A DNA stretch of 64,000 nucleotides from Tunturibacter psychrotolerans (GTDB taxonomy: Bacteria; Acidobacteriota; Terriglobia; Terriglobales; Acidobacteriaceae). The stretch covers positions 496,001 through 560,000 of the forward strand of contig NZ_CP132942.1 in the NCBI RefSeq assembly GCF_040359615.1, in the 5' to 3' direction. Both the position numbers and the translations under genes were made by a program. Under the pieces are notes generated by a model. The model saw only the letters and a program-made list of their open reading frames with translations. It did not search any database and was not told the origin of the DNA. Below, piece after piece: positions 1 through 8,936 of the stretch (the first letter of the stretch is position 1; the number at the start of each line of letters is the position of its first letter).

Positions 1-857
1 TTCTGGAGCAGTACACCATCCTGGTTGATGATGAAGGTCATCACACCGGAGTTTGCATACTCCGCAGGGTAGGCGACGAACGCGTAGCCGCCGGTCATCT
101 TTCCTTCGATCACATAGTCTTTTGCTCCGCCAGGTGCCCTTTCGGTCTGGCCCTTTAGCATATGGAAGTAATAGCCATGGAATGCAGTGTGCCCGGTTGC
201 GTGGGCGACATAGCCATCCGATGATGCCGCAGCCGCCAATGGTCCGAGTGGACTCGTCGGCTTGCCATTCACAGGCTTCCAGTACAAGCCATTCTGCTTA
301 TCAGGATCGCTGATGAACTTCGACGCGTACTGCTTCACCTTTTCACCATCGTGAAGATGATTGAAGTAGTCTGCCTCCGCTGCAGCGGCCGCCTGACAGG
401 CATTGATGATCGCCAACTCGTTCCTGCCGATACGGCGGTTTAGAACCTCTTCTCTACCTGCATCCGTATCAAAGAACCAGCTACCATCACTGTCTTTCTT
501 CAACGGAATCGGAAATTGAAAGTTATCAGCTCCGACCAGTAGCATCTGACCGCCATCGGGCATTGTGCGCCAGCGGTGCATAACACCATACTCAGCGACA
601 AACGAATCTGCCGTGTATTTGTCCTGTACGGCATCTCCAGAGAGAATCAGTTCCTTTGAGTTCGGACCGAAGATTGCCATAAGCGCATCCACATCTCTGG
701 TCTTCGCCGCGGTGAGCAGAGCGTTCCCCGCCTCGTCCGGCGACGCAAATACGCGCGTCGAAGGTTTCTCATAGGCCTGACACGGAACAACGGGAAGGAT
801 CACAAGCAGAAATAAGAGTCTCAGTGTGAGTATAAATTTGCGGCATGTAAGCGACAT
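1..857 (-). CDS. DUF2950 family secreted protein (partial, runs off left edge)
   Basis: The minus-strand reading frame is open from an ATG at 857 to the window edge, giving 285 codons without the C-terminus. The start is preceded by a GGAG ribosome site. The first 25 or so residues form a signal peptide (basic MSLTCRK, then a leucine-rich core ending near PVVPCQA). The mature part contains FASPDEAGNALLTAAKTRD and a central W-F-F-D-T-D-A-G-R-E-E-V stretch that I recognise as typical of DUF2950. The molecular function of this family is unknown. It lies 44 bp downstream of the DUF3300 gene, and these two families are recurrent neighbours, so they are probably cotranscribed as the distal end of the sigma-54 operon. 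An exported or periplasmic location is inferred from the signal peptide. Confidence 0.85.
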   Translation of the reverse strand, partial: MSLTCRKFILTLRLLFLLVILPVVPCQAYEKPSTRVFASPDEAGNALLTAAKTRDVDALMAIFGPNSKELILSGDAVQDKYTADSFVAEYGVMHRWRTMPDGGQMLLVGADNFQFPIPLKKDSDGSWFFDTDAGREEVLNRRIGRNELAIINACQAAAAAEADYFNHLHDGEKVKQYASKFISDPDKQNGLYWKPVNGKPTSPLGPLAAAASSDGYVAHATGHTAFHGYYFHMLKGQTERAPGGAKDYVIEGKMTGGYAFVAYPAEYANSGVMTFIINQDGVLLQ

Positions 858-901
858 TGCATTCTCCGGGATCGACTTTGTTCCTGTTAGCGTCATTTGT
901 G

Positions 902-2308
902 TCACCTTCTACCCCCCCAGCCGCCACCACCACCGCGGCTCGCTGAACCACGAGCGCTCTCCTGCCGTGATTGCCATCCGCTACTGCCTCCTCCAAAGGC
1001 TGAAGATCCGCTGCTCTTTTCCTGTCCCCCGTAACCTTTAGCAGCGGCGGAGTTGGCTCCTGAGTAACTCGAAGTGTTGTGACTCGTGCCTTGTGTCTGG
1101 TTCCATCCGCTTCCCGTGTTTTTGTAGACATTCCCGTTCGCCGTCGCGTATTTATTGCCGTTTGCGGTTTGTCCCGCTGCTGCATTGTTGCCGTAGGTGC
1201 CCGATGCAGCTACGCCCTTTCCACCAGCTGACGTTTGTACCGATCCTACCGAACCGGCTGCTGTGGTTTGATGTTGCGTGTAGGCTGTATTGCCATTTTT
1301 CGAAACCACGGAACTGCCATAACTCCCATAGGCGTTCGACGTTTGATGAGTGGCGGCATATGCTCCGGTATTCGGGTTGTAAGCTTGACCAACCTTTTGG
1401 GTGCCGTACGCTGTCGTGGTCGATGCACCTCGTGCATACGTACCAGTCGACGGATTGTACGCATTACCTGCTTTCGCTACTCCGTTTGGCCCGTAGGCCG
1501 TCGCGCTGGAGCCGTAGTAGCCGCCATGCCATGCACTGTTTCCGTAGTAGCCACTGCTGTGATAAACCACCGTCCCACCGTGCCAGTTGCAATTCCAGTA
1601 GCTGTACCCCCAGCTGTTATTACTCATCGCTGCCCCTACGGCGATGCCGACTCCAAATGCGAGTACCGCGGTCGTCACAACTGCCGCCGTACTGTATCCC
1701 GGTGTCACGTACGGCGTGCCATATACCACAGTGGGGTTGTACGTCGGCACATACACCACTTGCGGATTAGTTGGTTGAATCACGATTACTTGAGGCGCTT
1801 GTTGCACTACTGTAATTTGCGATCCGGATTTCAAATTGCCGGCAGCTTGCGCTTTGGCCCGCAGAAACTGAACGGCAGACATGATGTCGCTCGGCTGGGT
1901 ATGGTAGGCCTCTCCTAACGCTGAGGTCCAACTGAGATTACTTGCTAAATTGTTGAGGACCGATGGGAACTGAGTGAGAGCCTTTACACTGGGATCCCAT
2001 TGCTGAGTATTAACAAGATTTGCAAGAGGTGCGCCAGTAAGATATTGATTCTTAAGCCAGCCAGCTGCAGCAACGATCTGATCCGGAAACGTCGCAGCGC
2101 CCAAAATCTGAGCAACCAAGGCGTCCGGATACAGCGCAATCGGCGCGACTAACTGTTGCAAGTCCGCGGCCGACAGCGGAGCGCCCTGACCAGGATATGC
2201 TGACGGCGCTGCCTGCTGAGCTACGGCTTCCACCGGTGCACCTTGAAGGACCAGCAGTGACGAGAGCGCTATCGCCAAAATTTGCTTCGTGTTAGCTCTG
2301 ATCATCAT
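902..2308 (-). CDS. DUF3300 family secreted protein with Gly/Ser/Asn-rich tail
   Basis: 468 residues from an ATG at 2308 (a second ATG follows at once) behind GGAGAAG. A signal peptide occupies about residues 1-30. The DUF3300 domain (about 45-190) is recognisable by LVAPIALYPDALVAQILGAA and the later VIQPTNPQVVYVPTYNP. A hydrophobic Ala/Val-rich segment (about 205-230) follows. The last 240 residues are low-complexity Gly, Ser, Tyr, Asn and Ala, with repeats of the AYNPNTGAY type, and the protein ends in Gly/Arg. Such a tail suggests a surface-exposed or wall-associated filamentous region. Function is unknown. It sits 59 bp after yceI and 44 bp before DUF2950 in the same direction. Confidence 0.88.
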   Translation of the reverse strand: MMIRANTKQILAIALSSLLVLQGAPVEAVAQQAAPSAYPGQGAPLSAADLQQLVAPIALYPDALVAQILGAATFPDQIVAAAGWLKNQYLTGAPLANLVNTQQWDPSVKALTQFPSVLNNLASNLSWTSALGEAYHTQPSDIMSAVQFLRAKAQAAGNLKSGSQITVVQQAPQVIVIQPTNPQVVYVPTYNPTVVYGTPYVTPGYSTAAVVTTAVLAFGVGIAVGAAMSNNSWGYSYWNCNWHGGTVVYHSSGYYGNSAWHGGYYGSSATAYGPNGVAKAGNAYNPSTGTYARGASTTTAYGTQKVGQAYNPNTGAYAATHQTSNAYGSYGSSVVSKNGNTAYTQHQTTAAGSVGSVQTSAGGKGVAASGTYGNNAAAGQTANGNKYATANGNVYKNTGSGWNQTQGTSHNTSSYSGANSAAAKGYGGQEKSSGSSAFGGGSSGWQSRQESARGSASRGGGGGWGGRR

Positions 2309-2367
2309 CTTCTCCGTTTGACAAACGTTTTAAAGCCTAAAGCACTACCAGGTTCACCTTTAGGTCC

Positions 2368-2955
2368 TTACTTTTTCAGTGAAACTGGCGGACCGCTAAC
2401 ACGCTTCGCGAAGATGTCGACATTGACCTCAACGCGGTCGGCGATTTTGATGAACGGAATTCCGCTATTCATGCCGAACTCTTTGCGGTCGAAGGCCATT
2501 GTGCCCTTGATATCACCCGAGCCAGTTCCGACGCCGCTAACGGTTAGAGACAGGGTTTCAGGTTTAGAAACACCTCGTATGGTGAAGGTCCCTGGCACAT
2601 CAAAGGTGTTTGGGCCAGTCTGGACGATTTTTGTCGACTTGAATGTAATGACCGGATCTTCCGTGACGTCGAAGAAGTCCTTGCTCTTGAGCTTGTCGTC
2701 CTTCATGCCACTTCCACTATCTACCGATGCGGCCTGAATCTCGATATCCAAAGCGCCCGACGTGACGTCGGTTGAGGTGAAGGTTAAGTTAGCATCCCAC
2801 TTCTTGAAGTCACCCGCGAGAGCGACTGAGGACTTCACGAAAAATTTAACGGAGCTCTGTTGCGGGGTGACTTTGAAGACAGGAACTTGTGAATGAGCTG
2901 ACAACGAGAGCGAAGCTATCAGAAAACCGAAGATGGATAGATATTTGATCTTCAT
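2368..2955 (-). CDS. YceI family periplasmic protein
   Basis: 195 residues, ATG at 2955 with AAGGAA upstream. A signal peptide (about 1-23, cut after SLSAHSQ) precedes a YceI-like lipocalin barrel. Recognisable family features are the opening FKVTPQQSSVKFFVKSS, the central KDFFDVTEDPVITFKST and the C-terminal FDRKEFGMNSGIPFIKIADRVEVNVD. YceI proteins bind isoprenoid or amide lipids in a hydrophobic cavity in the periplasm; the ligand here is unknown. It lies between the patatin and DUF3300 genes in one direction (gaps of 98 and 59 bp) and so belongs to the envelope operon. A second, leaderless-type YceI gene occurs at 14888-15445 under a different regulator, so the two paralogues probably differ in location and trigger. 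Confidence 0.9.
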   Translation of the reverse strand: MKIKYLSIFGFLIASLSLSAHSQVPVFKVTPQQSSVKFFVKSSVALAGDFKKWDANLTFTSTDVTSGALDIEIQAASVDSGSGMKDDKLKSKDFFDVTEDPVITFKSTKIVQTGPNTFDVPGTFTIRGVSKPETLSLTVSGVGTGSGDIKGTMAFDRKEFGMNSGIPFIKIADRVEVNVDIFAKRVSGPPVSLKK

Positions 2956-3053
2956 TAAGAATTCCTTTCGGTGAAGCTGTTGTCTAAACTCGTTGAATTC
3001 GAAACGAGAGTGTTTGGTCGTAAAAAGCTCCGTTACGGAAATGATTCGTCACG

Positions 3054-5267
3054 CTAAAAGACACGCCCTATGCGGAAGTAGAACCGTGCATGACCGTAGT
3101 CTCCTACTGAACCGGCTACCAGGACGGGTCCAAAGATTGTGTTGACCAAAAGTCCCGCCGCGGCATCCATGGGAAGATTTGGCGGGCTCGGACCGTTGGG
3201 GAGTTTATACGTCTTCCCCACCTCCAAGACACCAAGGAAGTCCACTGTGCTACCGAGCAAAGGTGGCAGGTGAGCCAGTTCTCGGATGTAGCCTATCTGT
3301 CCGAGGAAATATTGGTTTGTGAGCAGCTCATTGGTGCTCCAGGCTACCAACCGTTGAGAGCCACCGAGAGAGAAGGCGGGTACGCCGGCCTTGTAGCCGT
3401 AGGTACTACCACCATACGCACCTACAAATATTGAAGACGGCTTGTTCAAGCGGAAGAAGTCCTGCGCTTGAATCTCGGTCACTGGAAAGGGGCCCGGCGC
3501 AGCGGGATTGACCGTGTATCCTTTTGTGTAAGCCAAGAGACTGACTCCGGAGCGTGGGATAACGGGTTGATCCAGTGTCGTCAGCTGATATTGAATCCTG
3601 ACGTCTCCGGTCGCTCCTGAAGTTGTAGGCAGAGTCGGCACGTTGCCGATCTCTGGATAAATCTTTTGATAACCACCTTCATATCCAAGTCGGAGTTCGC
3701 CCGTTCGTCCGAAAGCATATCCTGTGTCGATGCCGCCAAGAAACTCTCGTAGGCGGTAGCTTGCCTGCAACGTATTGCCTGAGTAGACATTCAATTGCTG
3801 ACTGTTGAGCCCCGCTCTGGGTGCGATAAACCAATTGCTGGATGGGGTGTACGGGTGGTAGTACTCAGTATCCAGAAGGTACTGAGATCCGACAACAACG
3901 TCAGTGCGTAACTCGGATCGGTAACTCCCAAAGTCCAGAAATGTTACACGAGCACCAATACTGAATAAGACATTGTTGTAGTCCGACCCGTCGATCAGGA
4001 TGAGTGGCCGTACGATAGGAGGCGCATAGGCCTTCTGTTCGGTCTGAATCTGAAGACCCTGTTGGCCATCCTTCTCAACCATTGAATACGTGGAGGTTGA
4101 GAAGCGACCCTGTCCGATGATGGACATCATGTCCTGACCCAACGTCTCTGTGTCGATTGGTTTCCCCACCAGCCCAGACAGCTGCTTTTCCATTCCCTGC
4201 TTCATTACAGGAGAAGCTGTGCCGGTGACTTCGACAAAGGTCGGTATCGGTACACTCTTGCGCCGCGAATTGCGTACTGCGAGATATTCCTCCCATTCGC
4301 CCGGGCTTACCGAGTACGCTGCTAAAACGGCTGCTTTTGCTGCTGCGGCGTCATAGCCTACTTTGATAATGGCATCGGCCTTATCGTAATCAAGAGTCGT
4401 GTACTTCTGGAGGGGCACTGTCACCAAGATGTCGGCTTGCTCCATCGACCGCAGTTCGTTGGCTGCAATCATGACGGAGATGGACTGTCCTAGCACACCG
4501 TAGCTGGGTAGAGTTGCTTTTGGACTTAAGGGCTCAGTCTCAAGGTGAATTCCGAGGACTACATCGGCGCCCATATCTCTGGCAACGTCGATCGGAATAT
4601 TGTTGAGCAAGCCACCATCTGCATAAAGATGGTCTCCCGACCGGACCGGCGAAAAGATCCCAGGTAGCGACATGGTCGATCTCATTGCGAGGGAGAGAGA
4701 ACCATCATGAAAGACATGCGGCTTGCCGGAGACCAAGTCTGTCGCTACGCATGCGAAGGGGATAGGCAGATCGTTGAAGGTAGGGAGCTCTGAGTAAGGG
4801 AGCGCAACACGGTCGAGAATCAGGTCAACCTGTTCGCCGGTATTGAAGCCCGCCGGGAATTGCAGACCTTTCCGCAAGCCAAACTCAAGAGAACCGGGAA
4901 CCTCGTGAGCGTCTTGTTTGCGCCGGAAAGAAAGATCGGTGAATGGAGTTTCGCCGCTCAGCACCTGATCCCAATCGATCCCGTTGATAAGTTCTCTGAC
5001 CTCGGCTGGAGAGCGCCCTGTCGCATAGATTCCACCGACTAAGCCACCCATGCTGGTTCCTGCGACATAACTCACCGGGATGTGATGCTCCTCCATCCAG
5101 GTGATGACTCCAATATGAGCGAGTCCCAGGGCTCCCCCGCCTTCGAGCACCAAACCTAGCTTGGGTCGCGTCGCGCTATCCCGCTTGGGTGGTACCTGTG
5201 AATAGCCGCAGCTGCTGATCGCCAAAGCGCCAAGTAGAAACAATGATCGCATGGCTCTGGAGTGCAT
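3054..5267 (-). CDS. patatin-like phospholipase with C-terminal outer-membrane barrel
   Basis: 737 residues from ATG 5267, chosen over an in-frame TTG 33 bases upstream because GAGAGG sits 5 nt before the ATG. An export signal (about 1-24) ends in ISSC, which could be a lipobox. The patatin domain follows: oxyanion-hole GGGALG (near 44), nucleophile elbow GTSMGG (near 70) and a DGG catalytic dyad motif (LYADGGLLNN, near 220). A POTRA-like segment (about 350-415) leads into a beta-barrel of about 300 residues ending in phenylalanine, as in Omp85-type proteins. This is the layout of PlpD-type type Vd autotransporter lipases. The predicted activity is phospholipase A1/lipase at the cell surface. 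The 42-bp gap to the upstream gene supports cotranscription. Confidence 0.92.
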   Translation of the reverse strand: MHSRAMRSLFLLGALAISSCGYSQVPPKRDSATRPKLGLVLEGGGALGLAHIGVITWMEEHHIPVSYVAGTSMGGLVGGIYATGRSPAEVRELINGIDWDQVLSGETPFTDLSFRRKQDAHEVPGSLEFGLRKGLQFPAGFNTGEQVDLILDRVALPYSELPTFNDLPIPFACVATDLVSGKPHVFHDGSLSLAMRSTMSLPGIFSPVRSGDHLYADGGLLNNIPIDVARDMGADVVLGIHLETEPLSPKATLPSYGVLGQSISVMIAANELRSMEQADILVTVPLQKYTTLDYDKADAIIKVGYDAAAAKAAVLAAYSVSPGEWEEYLAVRNSRRKSVPIPTFVEVTGTASPVMKQGMEKQLSGLVGKPIDTETLGQDMMSIIGQGRFSTSTYSMVEKDGQQGLQIQTEQKAYAPPIVRPLILIDGSDYNNVLFSIGARVTFLDFGSYRSELRTDVVVGSQYLLDTEYYHPYTPSSNWFIAPRAGLNSQQLNVYSGNTLQASYRLREFLGGIDTGYAFGRTGELRLGYEGGYQKIYPEIGNVPTLPTTSGATGDVRIQYQLTTLDQPVIPRSGVSLLAYTKGYTVNPAAPGPFPVTEIQAQDFFRLNKPSSIFVGAYGGSTYGYKAGVPAFSLGGSQRLVAWSTNELLTNQYFLGQIGYIRELAHLPPLLGSTVDFLGVLEVGKTYKLPNGPSPPNLPMDAAAGLLVNTIFGPVLVAGSVGDYGHARFYFRIGRVF

Positions 5268-5309
5268 GACTGCCTCTCTGAAACGGGTATTGATCTTCAA
5301 CGTCTGCGA

Positions 5310-6014
5310 TCAACCGATGGGTTGATAGGAAGAGTTCTGAATCATTACACCCAGCTGTTTACTGACCCCAGTCACCTGATTCGAAGTGACGTGATTGGTA
5401 CCGTCGGGCAGCTTATCGTACTGCACGGCAATTCTCACTGCGTCGCTCGGATCTGTAAGGTAACTGGCAACCTGTACGGACAAGAGTGCCTTCTGCTGCC
5501 GATTGAATACGAGAGTGACGGAATCGCCGGGCTTCAGGTAGTTCTTGATGATCAGGCTGACCGTACCGGCTGCCCCGTTGGGTTGCAGTGAGATATCGCC
5601 GCGTTGGTAAGCCTGGTCGAGCGCCTGCGAATCAACCTGTGCATACTGTTTGCCGAGCTCTGCGATTTGCTGTCCATAATCTTTAAACTCTTCCGTCTTC
5701 TTAGCGACTATACGTTGCTTAAATCGTCCCCCGCTGGGGGCGGGAGGTGCCTGCGGATTGAGCTCGATCTTTTGCTGCTGACCGTCTGGTCCTATTCGAA
5801 CTTGAAACTGTTGTGTCTTTTTAACTTCACCTTTAATGCTGGTCGTCTGCTGTTCCATCCATGTGTAGCGTGCGAGGGATTGTTTGTTAGCCGCTGCAGA
5901 CTGTTTGATCTCCATCAACTTTTGCTGCATCTCGGGATTTTGAGCCCAAATTTGAGGGACAGAGCTAAGAAGAGAGGTCGCGATTAGCGCTGTCAATAAT
6001 GAATGTCTAAACAT
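5310..6014 (-). CDS. secreted protein of unknown function
   Basis: 234 residues from ATG 6014, preferred over a TTG at 6050 because GGGAGA lies just ahead of it and the signal peptide then begins immediately (MFRHSLLTALIATSLLSSV, cut near IWAQ). The mature protein is Gln/Lys-rich with a predicted helical N-terminal half (QQKLMEIKQSAAANKQSLA) and a C-terminal beta-rich half (SVTLVFNRQQKALLSVQVAS). I do not recognise the family, though similar secreted proteins starting with a Y-x-W-x-E-x-x-x motif occur in soil bacteria. It lies between DUF4136 (43-bp gap) and the patatin gene (42-bp gap), which makes it a member of the envelope operon. Confidence 0.8.
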   Translation of the reverse strand: MFRHSLLTALIATSLLSSVPQIWAQNPEMQQKLMEIKQSAAANKQSLARYTWMEQQTTSIKGEVKKTQQFQVRIGPDGQQQKIELNPQAPPAPSGGRFKQRIVAKKTEEFKDYGQQIAELGKQYAQVDSQALDQAYQRGDISLQPNGAAGTVSLIIKNYLKPGDSVTLVFNRQQKALLSVQVASYLTDPSDAVRIAVQYDKLPDGTNHVTSNQVTGVSKQLGVMIQNSSYQPIG

Positions 6015-6057
6015 ATATTCTCCCGGTTTGTTCATTCGTAAACTCGTCAATGAGTAA

Positions 6058-6567
6058 CTAGCTCTTTGGCCACTGCTTGAACATCTTCGTCACAGCCTTC
6101 TGAACCAACTGCTGGTTCTTATTGCCATTGTTGTCCAAGGTGTTTTGTGCAATGCCACGCCAGACTAAGCTCTGACCCTTCGCGTCATACAGATCTACGA
6201 TCAACGTGCCAATCACGTTTTGCTGCGGGGTGATGCTCCCCATACCGCCTCCAAACCCGCGCATTCCCATCGCGGTGTAGGAGGTTTGCTCTTTCATTCC
6301 ACCGTTGGCCGTGACGAGTATGTCAGGCTTCTGTGATTCTTCGACTTTTTGAAGCCCCTTACTCTGGAGTGCGGCATCGATATCCTGTACCGCTACCTGT
6401 GCCAGGATCGAGTTCTGAACCTTATTAGCGTTGTCTGAACCCCAAGCGTAAGTGTGGTACTGGGAAAAACTCTGGCTCTGGTTGTAGTTCACGGAGACTG
6501 TTTGTCCGGTAGCAACCGCGACCGTCGAACACAGTATCATCACGCACAATGCGAATTTAGTTTTCAT
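6058..6567 (-). CDS. DUF4136 family exported protein
   Basis: 169 residues, ATG 6567 with GAGAGG upstream. A signal peptide (about 1-21, ending VATGQ) is followed by the DUF4136 pattern: an early F-x-x-Y-x-T-Y-A-W segment, an internal DIDAALQSKGL motif, PDILVTANGG, and a distal GTLIVDLYDAKGQSLVWRG strand pair. Members are exported, often lipoproteins, but this one lacks a lipobox cysteine. Function is unknown. It sits 87 bp after the sulfatase gene and 43 bp before the next secreted protein. Confidence 0.85.
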   Translation of the reverse strand: MKTKFALCVMILCSTVAVATGQTVSVNYNQSQSFSQYHTYAWGSDNANKVQNSILAQVAVQDIDAALQSKGLQKVEESQKPDILVTANGGMKEQTSYTAMGMRGFGGGMGSITPQQNVIGTLIVDLYDAKGQSLVWRGIAQNTLDNNGNKNQQLVQKAVTKMFKQWPKS

Positions 6568-6654
6568 TGTTGCCTCTCTTACTACCGGTGTTCAGGCAGA
6601 TCGTTGCTTCTCGCCGTGAATTAGACGCTTACTTATCGTTTCATACCATCCGAC

Positions 6655-8316
6655 TTACTCATTGCCCGCCGATGCTGCTTTCTGTGCGGCCTCTACTTTT
6701 TCTCTCAAATCCTGGATACTGAAGTTTCCGCCCGCTTGCATTGGGGGATATTCAATCATCGACGGAATGTATTTTGCGATGACCTGTCCGGGCACGACGA
6801 ACCGCCACATCTCGTGTTTGAACGAGTCCCAATATGCGATAGAGCCGTTAGTGAAGCCGTTGGAAGGCCAACCCATGCGTTCGAAAGGATCCTGCCGAAG
6901 GTTTGTGAGAATGGGCATGTTTGGATAGACAGTCGGCCCTATCCATCCTTGTGGCTGAACAATGAACTGGTATTTGTAGTTGTCATACCGAAGTGCCCCG
7001 AGCTTTGTCTGGGCGAAATACCAGATCTCATGCCGCTTGGAAGGTCCGTTGCCGGTCAGCATATCAGTCTGGTCGTACCCGTCGAGATGAACCTTGTAGC
7101 TGCGGTCGCCCAGCTTCACACCTTTGAGTAGTTGACCGTTGATATCCGGATTTCCCGCTGCTGCAACCAGCGTCGGAAACCAATCGAGGCCGGACATGAT
7201 GCCATTCGATACCGTGTCGGCTCTAACGTGTCCTGGCCAACGGATCAAAGCTGGAACCCTGAAAGAGCCTTCGGTGACCTCTCCCTTTGCGCCCGCGAAC
7301 GGGGTTGTGCCGCCATCGGGCCAGGTGTATACCTCAGCGCCGTTGTCGGTGGTAAACACAACGATCGTATTGTCCTCTTCACCGGAATCATGAACCCACT
7401 TCAGGACTACGCCAATGTTGTCATCCATCTGCTTGAGTGCCGCTTCTTCCAATCCGAAGTCGGTCTCCGTGTTGCGCATTCCGTCGTACTTCGGCGACAG
7501 ATGAGTTAACACGTGCGCCCGTGTGGGATTCATCCAGACGAAGAACGGCTTATCGTCCTTCTTGGCTTTCTCCATGAATTCGATGGTTGATTGTGTAATC
7601 ACCTCATCAAACGTGCCCATGTCGTATTTAATTCCCGGCCTTGGGTCCGGCGGCAGAGGTCCTTCATCCACTATCTTCTGTTTACCCACCTCTCCCCATC
7701 GCGGCTGTACCGTGGAGTCAGATGTGTCATTTGCCCAGCAATGAATCAGATTTCGGGGACCAACCGTGTCCTTCCATTCGGCGGGGTAGGTGTAATAAAA
7801 GGGATCTTCCATCGCGTTAAGGTGATAAAGATAGCCGAAGTATTCGTCGAAGCCGTGTACGCACGGTAACGCGGAGTTGTGGTCGCCGAGATGGTTTTTG
7901 CCAAATTGGCCAGTCTCATAACCAAGTGACTTTAGCGCGGTTGCGATCGTTGGCGCTTGTGCTGGCAAGCCGATCAACGAGCCTGCTTGACCGACCGTGG
8001 TCAAGCCTGTACGTATCGGCAGTTCGCCCGTAATGAAGTTGGCGCGACCGGCAGTGCAACTAGCCTCGGCGTAGTAATCGGTAAGCCTCATCCCCTGCTT
8101 AGCGAATTTGTCGAGATTAGGAGTCGCGTTCAGCATGATGCCAGAGTTGTAAGAGCCGAGATTGAACCATCCGATATCATCCCCCATGATCACGATGATG
8201 TTTGGCTTTTTGGCGGATGGAGCTTGCGCTTGCAGAACCTGGCACACGCTAACGAAGAGCATTACGACGGTAAAAAGAAGTACCGCCATCTGCTTGCTTC
8301 CTGCTTTAAAGTTCAT
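6655..8316 (-). CDS. secreted type I sulfatase (arylsulfatase family)
   Basis: 553 residues from ATG 8316, chosen because GAGGAGA precedes it; a longer in-frame reading would overlap the upstream gene. A signal peptide (about 1-30, cut after VLQAQ) precedes PNIIVIMGDD, whose Asp pair (about 46-47) binds the metal. The modification site is CTAGR (residues 87-91), fitting C-x-A/P-x-R, so the Cys is expected to become formylglycine in the export pathway. TTDNGAE and the K/H-bearing strands of the alkaline-phosphatase fold are also present. It should hydrolyse sulfate esters outside the cytoplasm; the substrate is unknown. No formylglycine-generating enzyme is in the window. It is the second gene of the sigma-54 operon, 37 bp after the ABM gene. 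Confidence 0.93.
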   Translation of the reverse strand: MNFKAGSKQMAVLLFTVVMLFVSVCQVLQAQAPSAKKPNIIVIMGDDIGWFNLGSYNSGIMLNATPNLDKFAKQGMRLTDYYAEASCTAGRANFITGELPIRTGLTTVGQAGSLIGLPAQAPTIATALKSLGYETGQFGKNHLGDHNSALPCVHGFDEYFGYLYHLNAMEDPFYYTYPAEWKDTVGPRNLIHCWANDTSDSTVQPRWGEVGKQKIVDEGPLPPDPRPGIKYDMGTFDEVITQSTIEFMEKAKKDDKPFFVWMNPTRAHVLTHLSPKYDGMRNTETDFGLEEAALKQMDDNIGVVLKWVHDSGEEDNTIVVFTTDNGAEVYTWPDGGTTPFAGAKGEVTEGSFRVPALIRWPGHVRADTVSNGIMSGLDWFPTLVAAAGNPDINGQLLKGVKLGDRSYKVHLDGYDQTDMLTGNGPSKRHEIWYFAQTKLGALRYDNYKYQFIVQPQGWIGPTVYPNMPILTNLRQDPFERMGWPSNGFTNGSIAYWDSFKHEMWRFVVPGQVIAKYIPSMIEYPPMQAGGNFSIQDLREKVEAAQKAASAGNE

Positions 8317-8353
8317 GCTGTCTCCTCGAATGTCTTCAGCTTCTACTACTCGC

Positions 8354-8683
8354 CTAGCTGTCGGAATAACGTACGGCCTCGATGTAATTGATCCCAAACA
8401 CATCCCTGATTGAATGAATCTCAAGTACCGGTACCTCGGGGGATGTCTCCATAAGCATCAACAGATCAGTGAAGCAGTTCGATCGAATGTGCGATTTCAA
8501 CTCTGGTTCGCTCGACCAGTCCTGCTCAAAGCAGAGAGCGTCTGGATTATCGACTTCCTGGTAGATCCGGCCCGCAATGAATCCCCGGTCCATTCGCGAG
8601 GCAACTCTGATAGATCGCAGGGCCTCGACAGCTTCCATGGAACGATTGGGTCGAGCCATCATTCTTAGGCTGATTTGGAACAT
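8354..8683 (-). CDS. antibiotic biosynthesis monooxygenase (ABM) fold protein
   Basis: 109 residues, ATG 8683. The pattern of a single ABM ferredoxin-like domain is clear: an N-terminal strand (MFQISLRMMARPNRS), a helix (MEAVEALRSI), a central strand with CFEQDWSS, and SHIRSNCFTDLLMLME. Small ABM proteins act as quinol or heme monooxygenases or as dimeric ligand binders. The reaction here is unknown, and the His/Asn residues of a catalytic site are not certain. It is cytoplasmic, with no signal peptide, unlike its exported neighbours. It is the first gene behind sigma-54 promoter P2. The predicted transcript would start about one base before this ATG, so either the message is leaderless or translation begins at Met8/Met9. 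Confidence 0.82.
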   Translation of the reverse strand: MFQISLRMMARPNRSMEAVEALRSIRVASRMDRGFIAGRIYQEVDNPDALCFEQDWSSEPELKSHIRSNCFTDLLMLMETSPEVPVLEIHSIRDVFGINYIEAVRYSDS

Positions 8684-8694
8684 GACTCTCTAAG

Positions 8695-8711
8695 AGCAAT
8701 CGAGTGACCAA
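8695..8711 (-). promoter_or_regulatory. sigma-54 promoter P2 for the ABM-sulfatase operon
   Basis: Read on the minus strand the site is TTGGTCACTCGATTGCT, with GG (8709-8708) and GC (8697-8696) exactly 10 nt apart and a TTGC core, matching the -24/-12 consensus. Predicted +1 is near 8684. Twin activator palindromes lie about 132 and 152 bp upstream. Confidence 0.75.
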
Positions 8712-8808
8712 CTTTCTTCGTATGAGCGCAGAGATCTTAAGTAGCGAAGGGTAAGAGGCTTATGAACTAAAGCCTCCAATGCATCCTGTTTGTCGCGTTC
8801 CCCTGAGG

Positions 8809-8847
8809 CTCCGACTAATCGGAGGAGACTCCGAAGGGTCGGAGTCT
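8809..8847. promoter_or_regulatory. twin upstream activator palindromes of P2
   Basis: There are two inverted repeats with a 4-nt spacer. CTCCGA-CTAA-TCGGAG spans 8809-8824. The other, with 9-bp perfect arms around ACTCCGA-AGGG-TCGGAGT, spans 8826-8847. Their centres (8816.5 and 8836.5) are 20 bp apart, so they lie on the same DNA face. The same sequence and geometry recur at 10812-10850, next to the sigma-54 activator gene. Confidence 0.78.
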
Positions 8848-8936
8848 GCGAAGATATCTCCTGCTTATGAAGAACTCTCTCAACGGGCAGCATGCGCCGG
8901 GCGCTAGGCCCGAGATGTGTACGATCAAACGGCTAC

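Noticed and set aside
8690..8893. 67-residue minus-strand frame upstream of the ABM gene
   Set aside because: It spans the twin palindromes and the GG-N10-GC promoter, so the region is better explained as regulatory. No motif or family resemblance.
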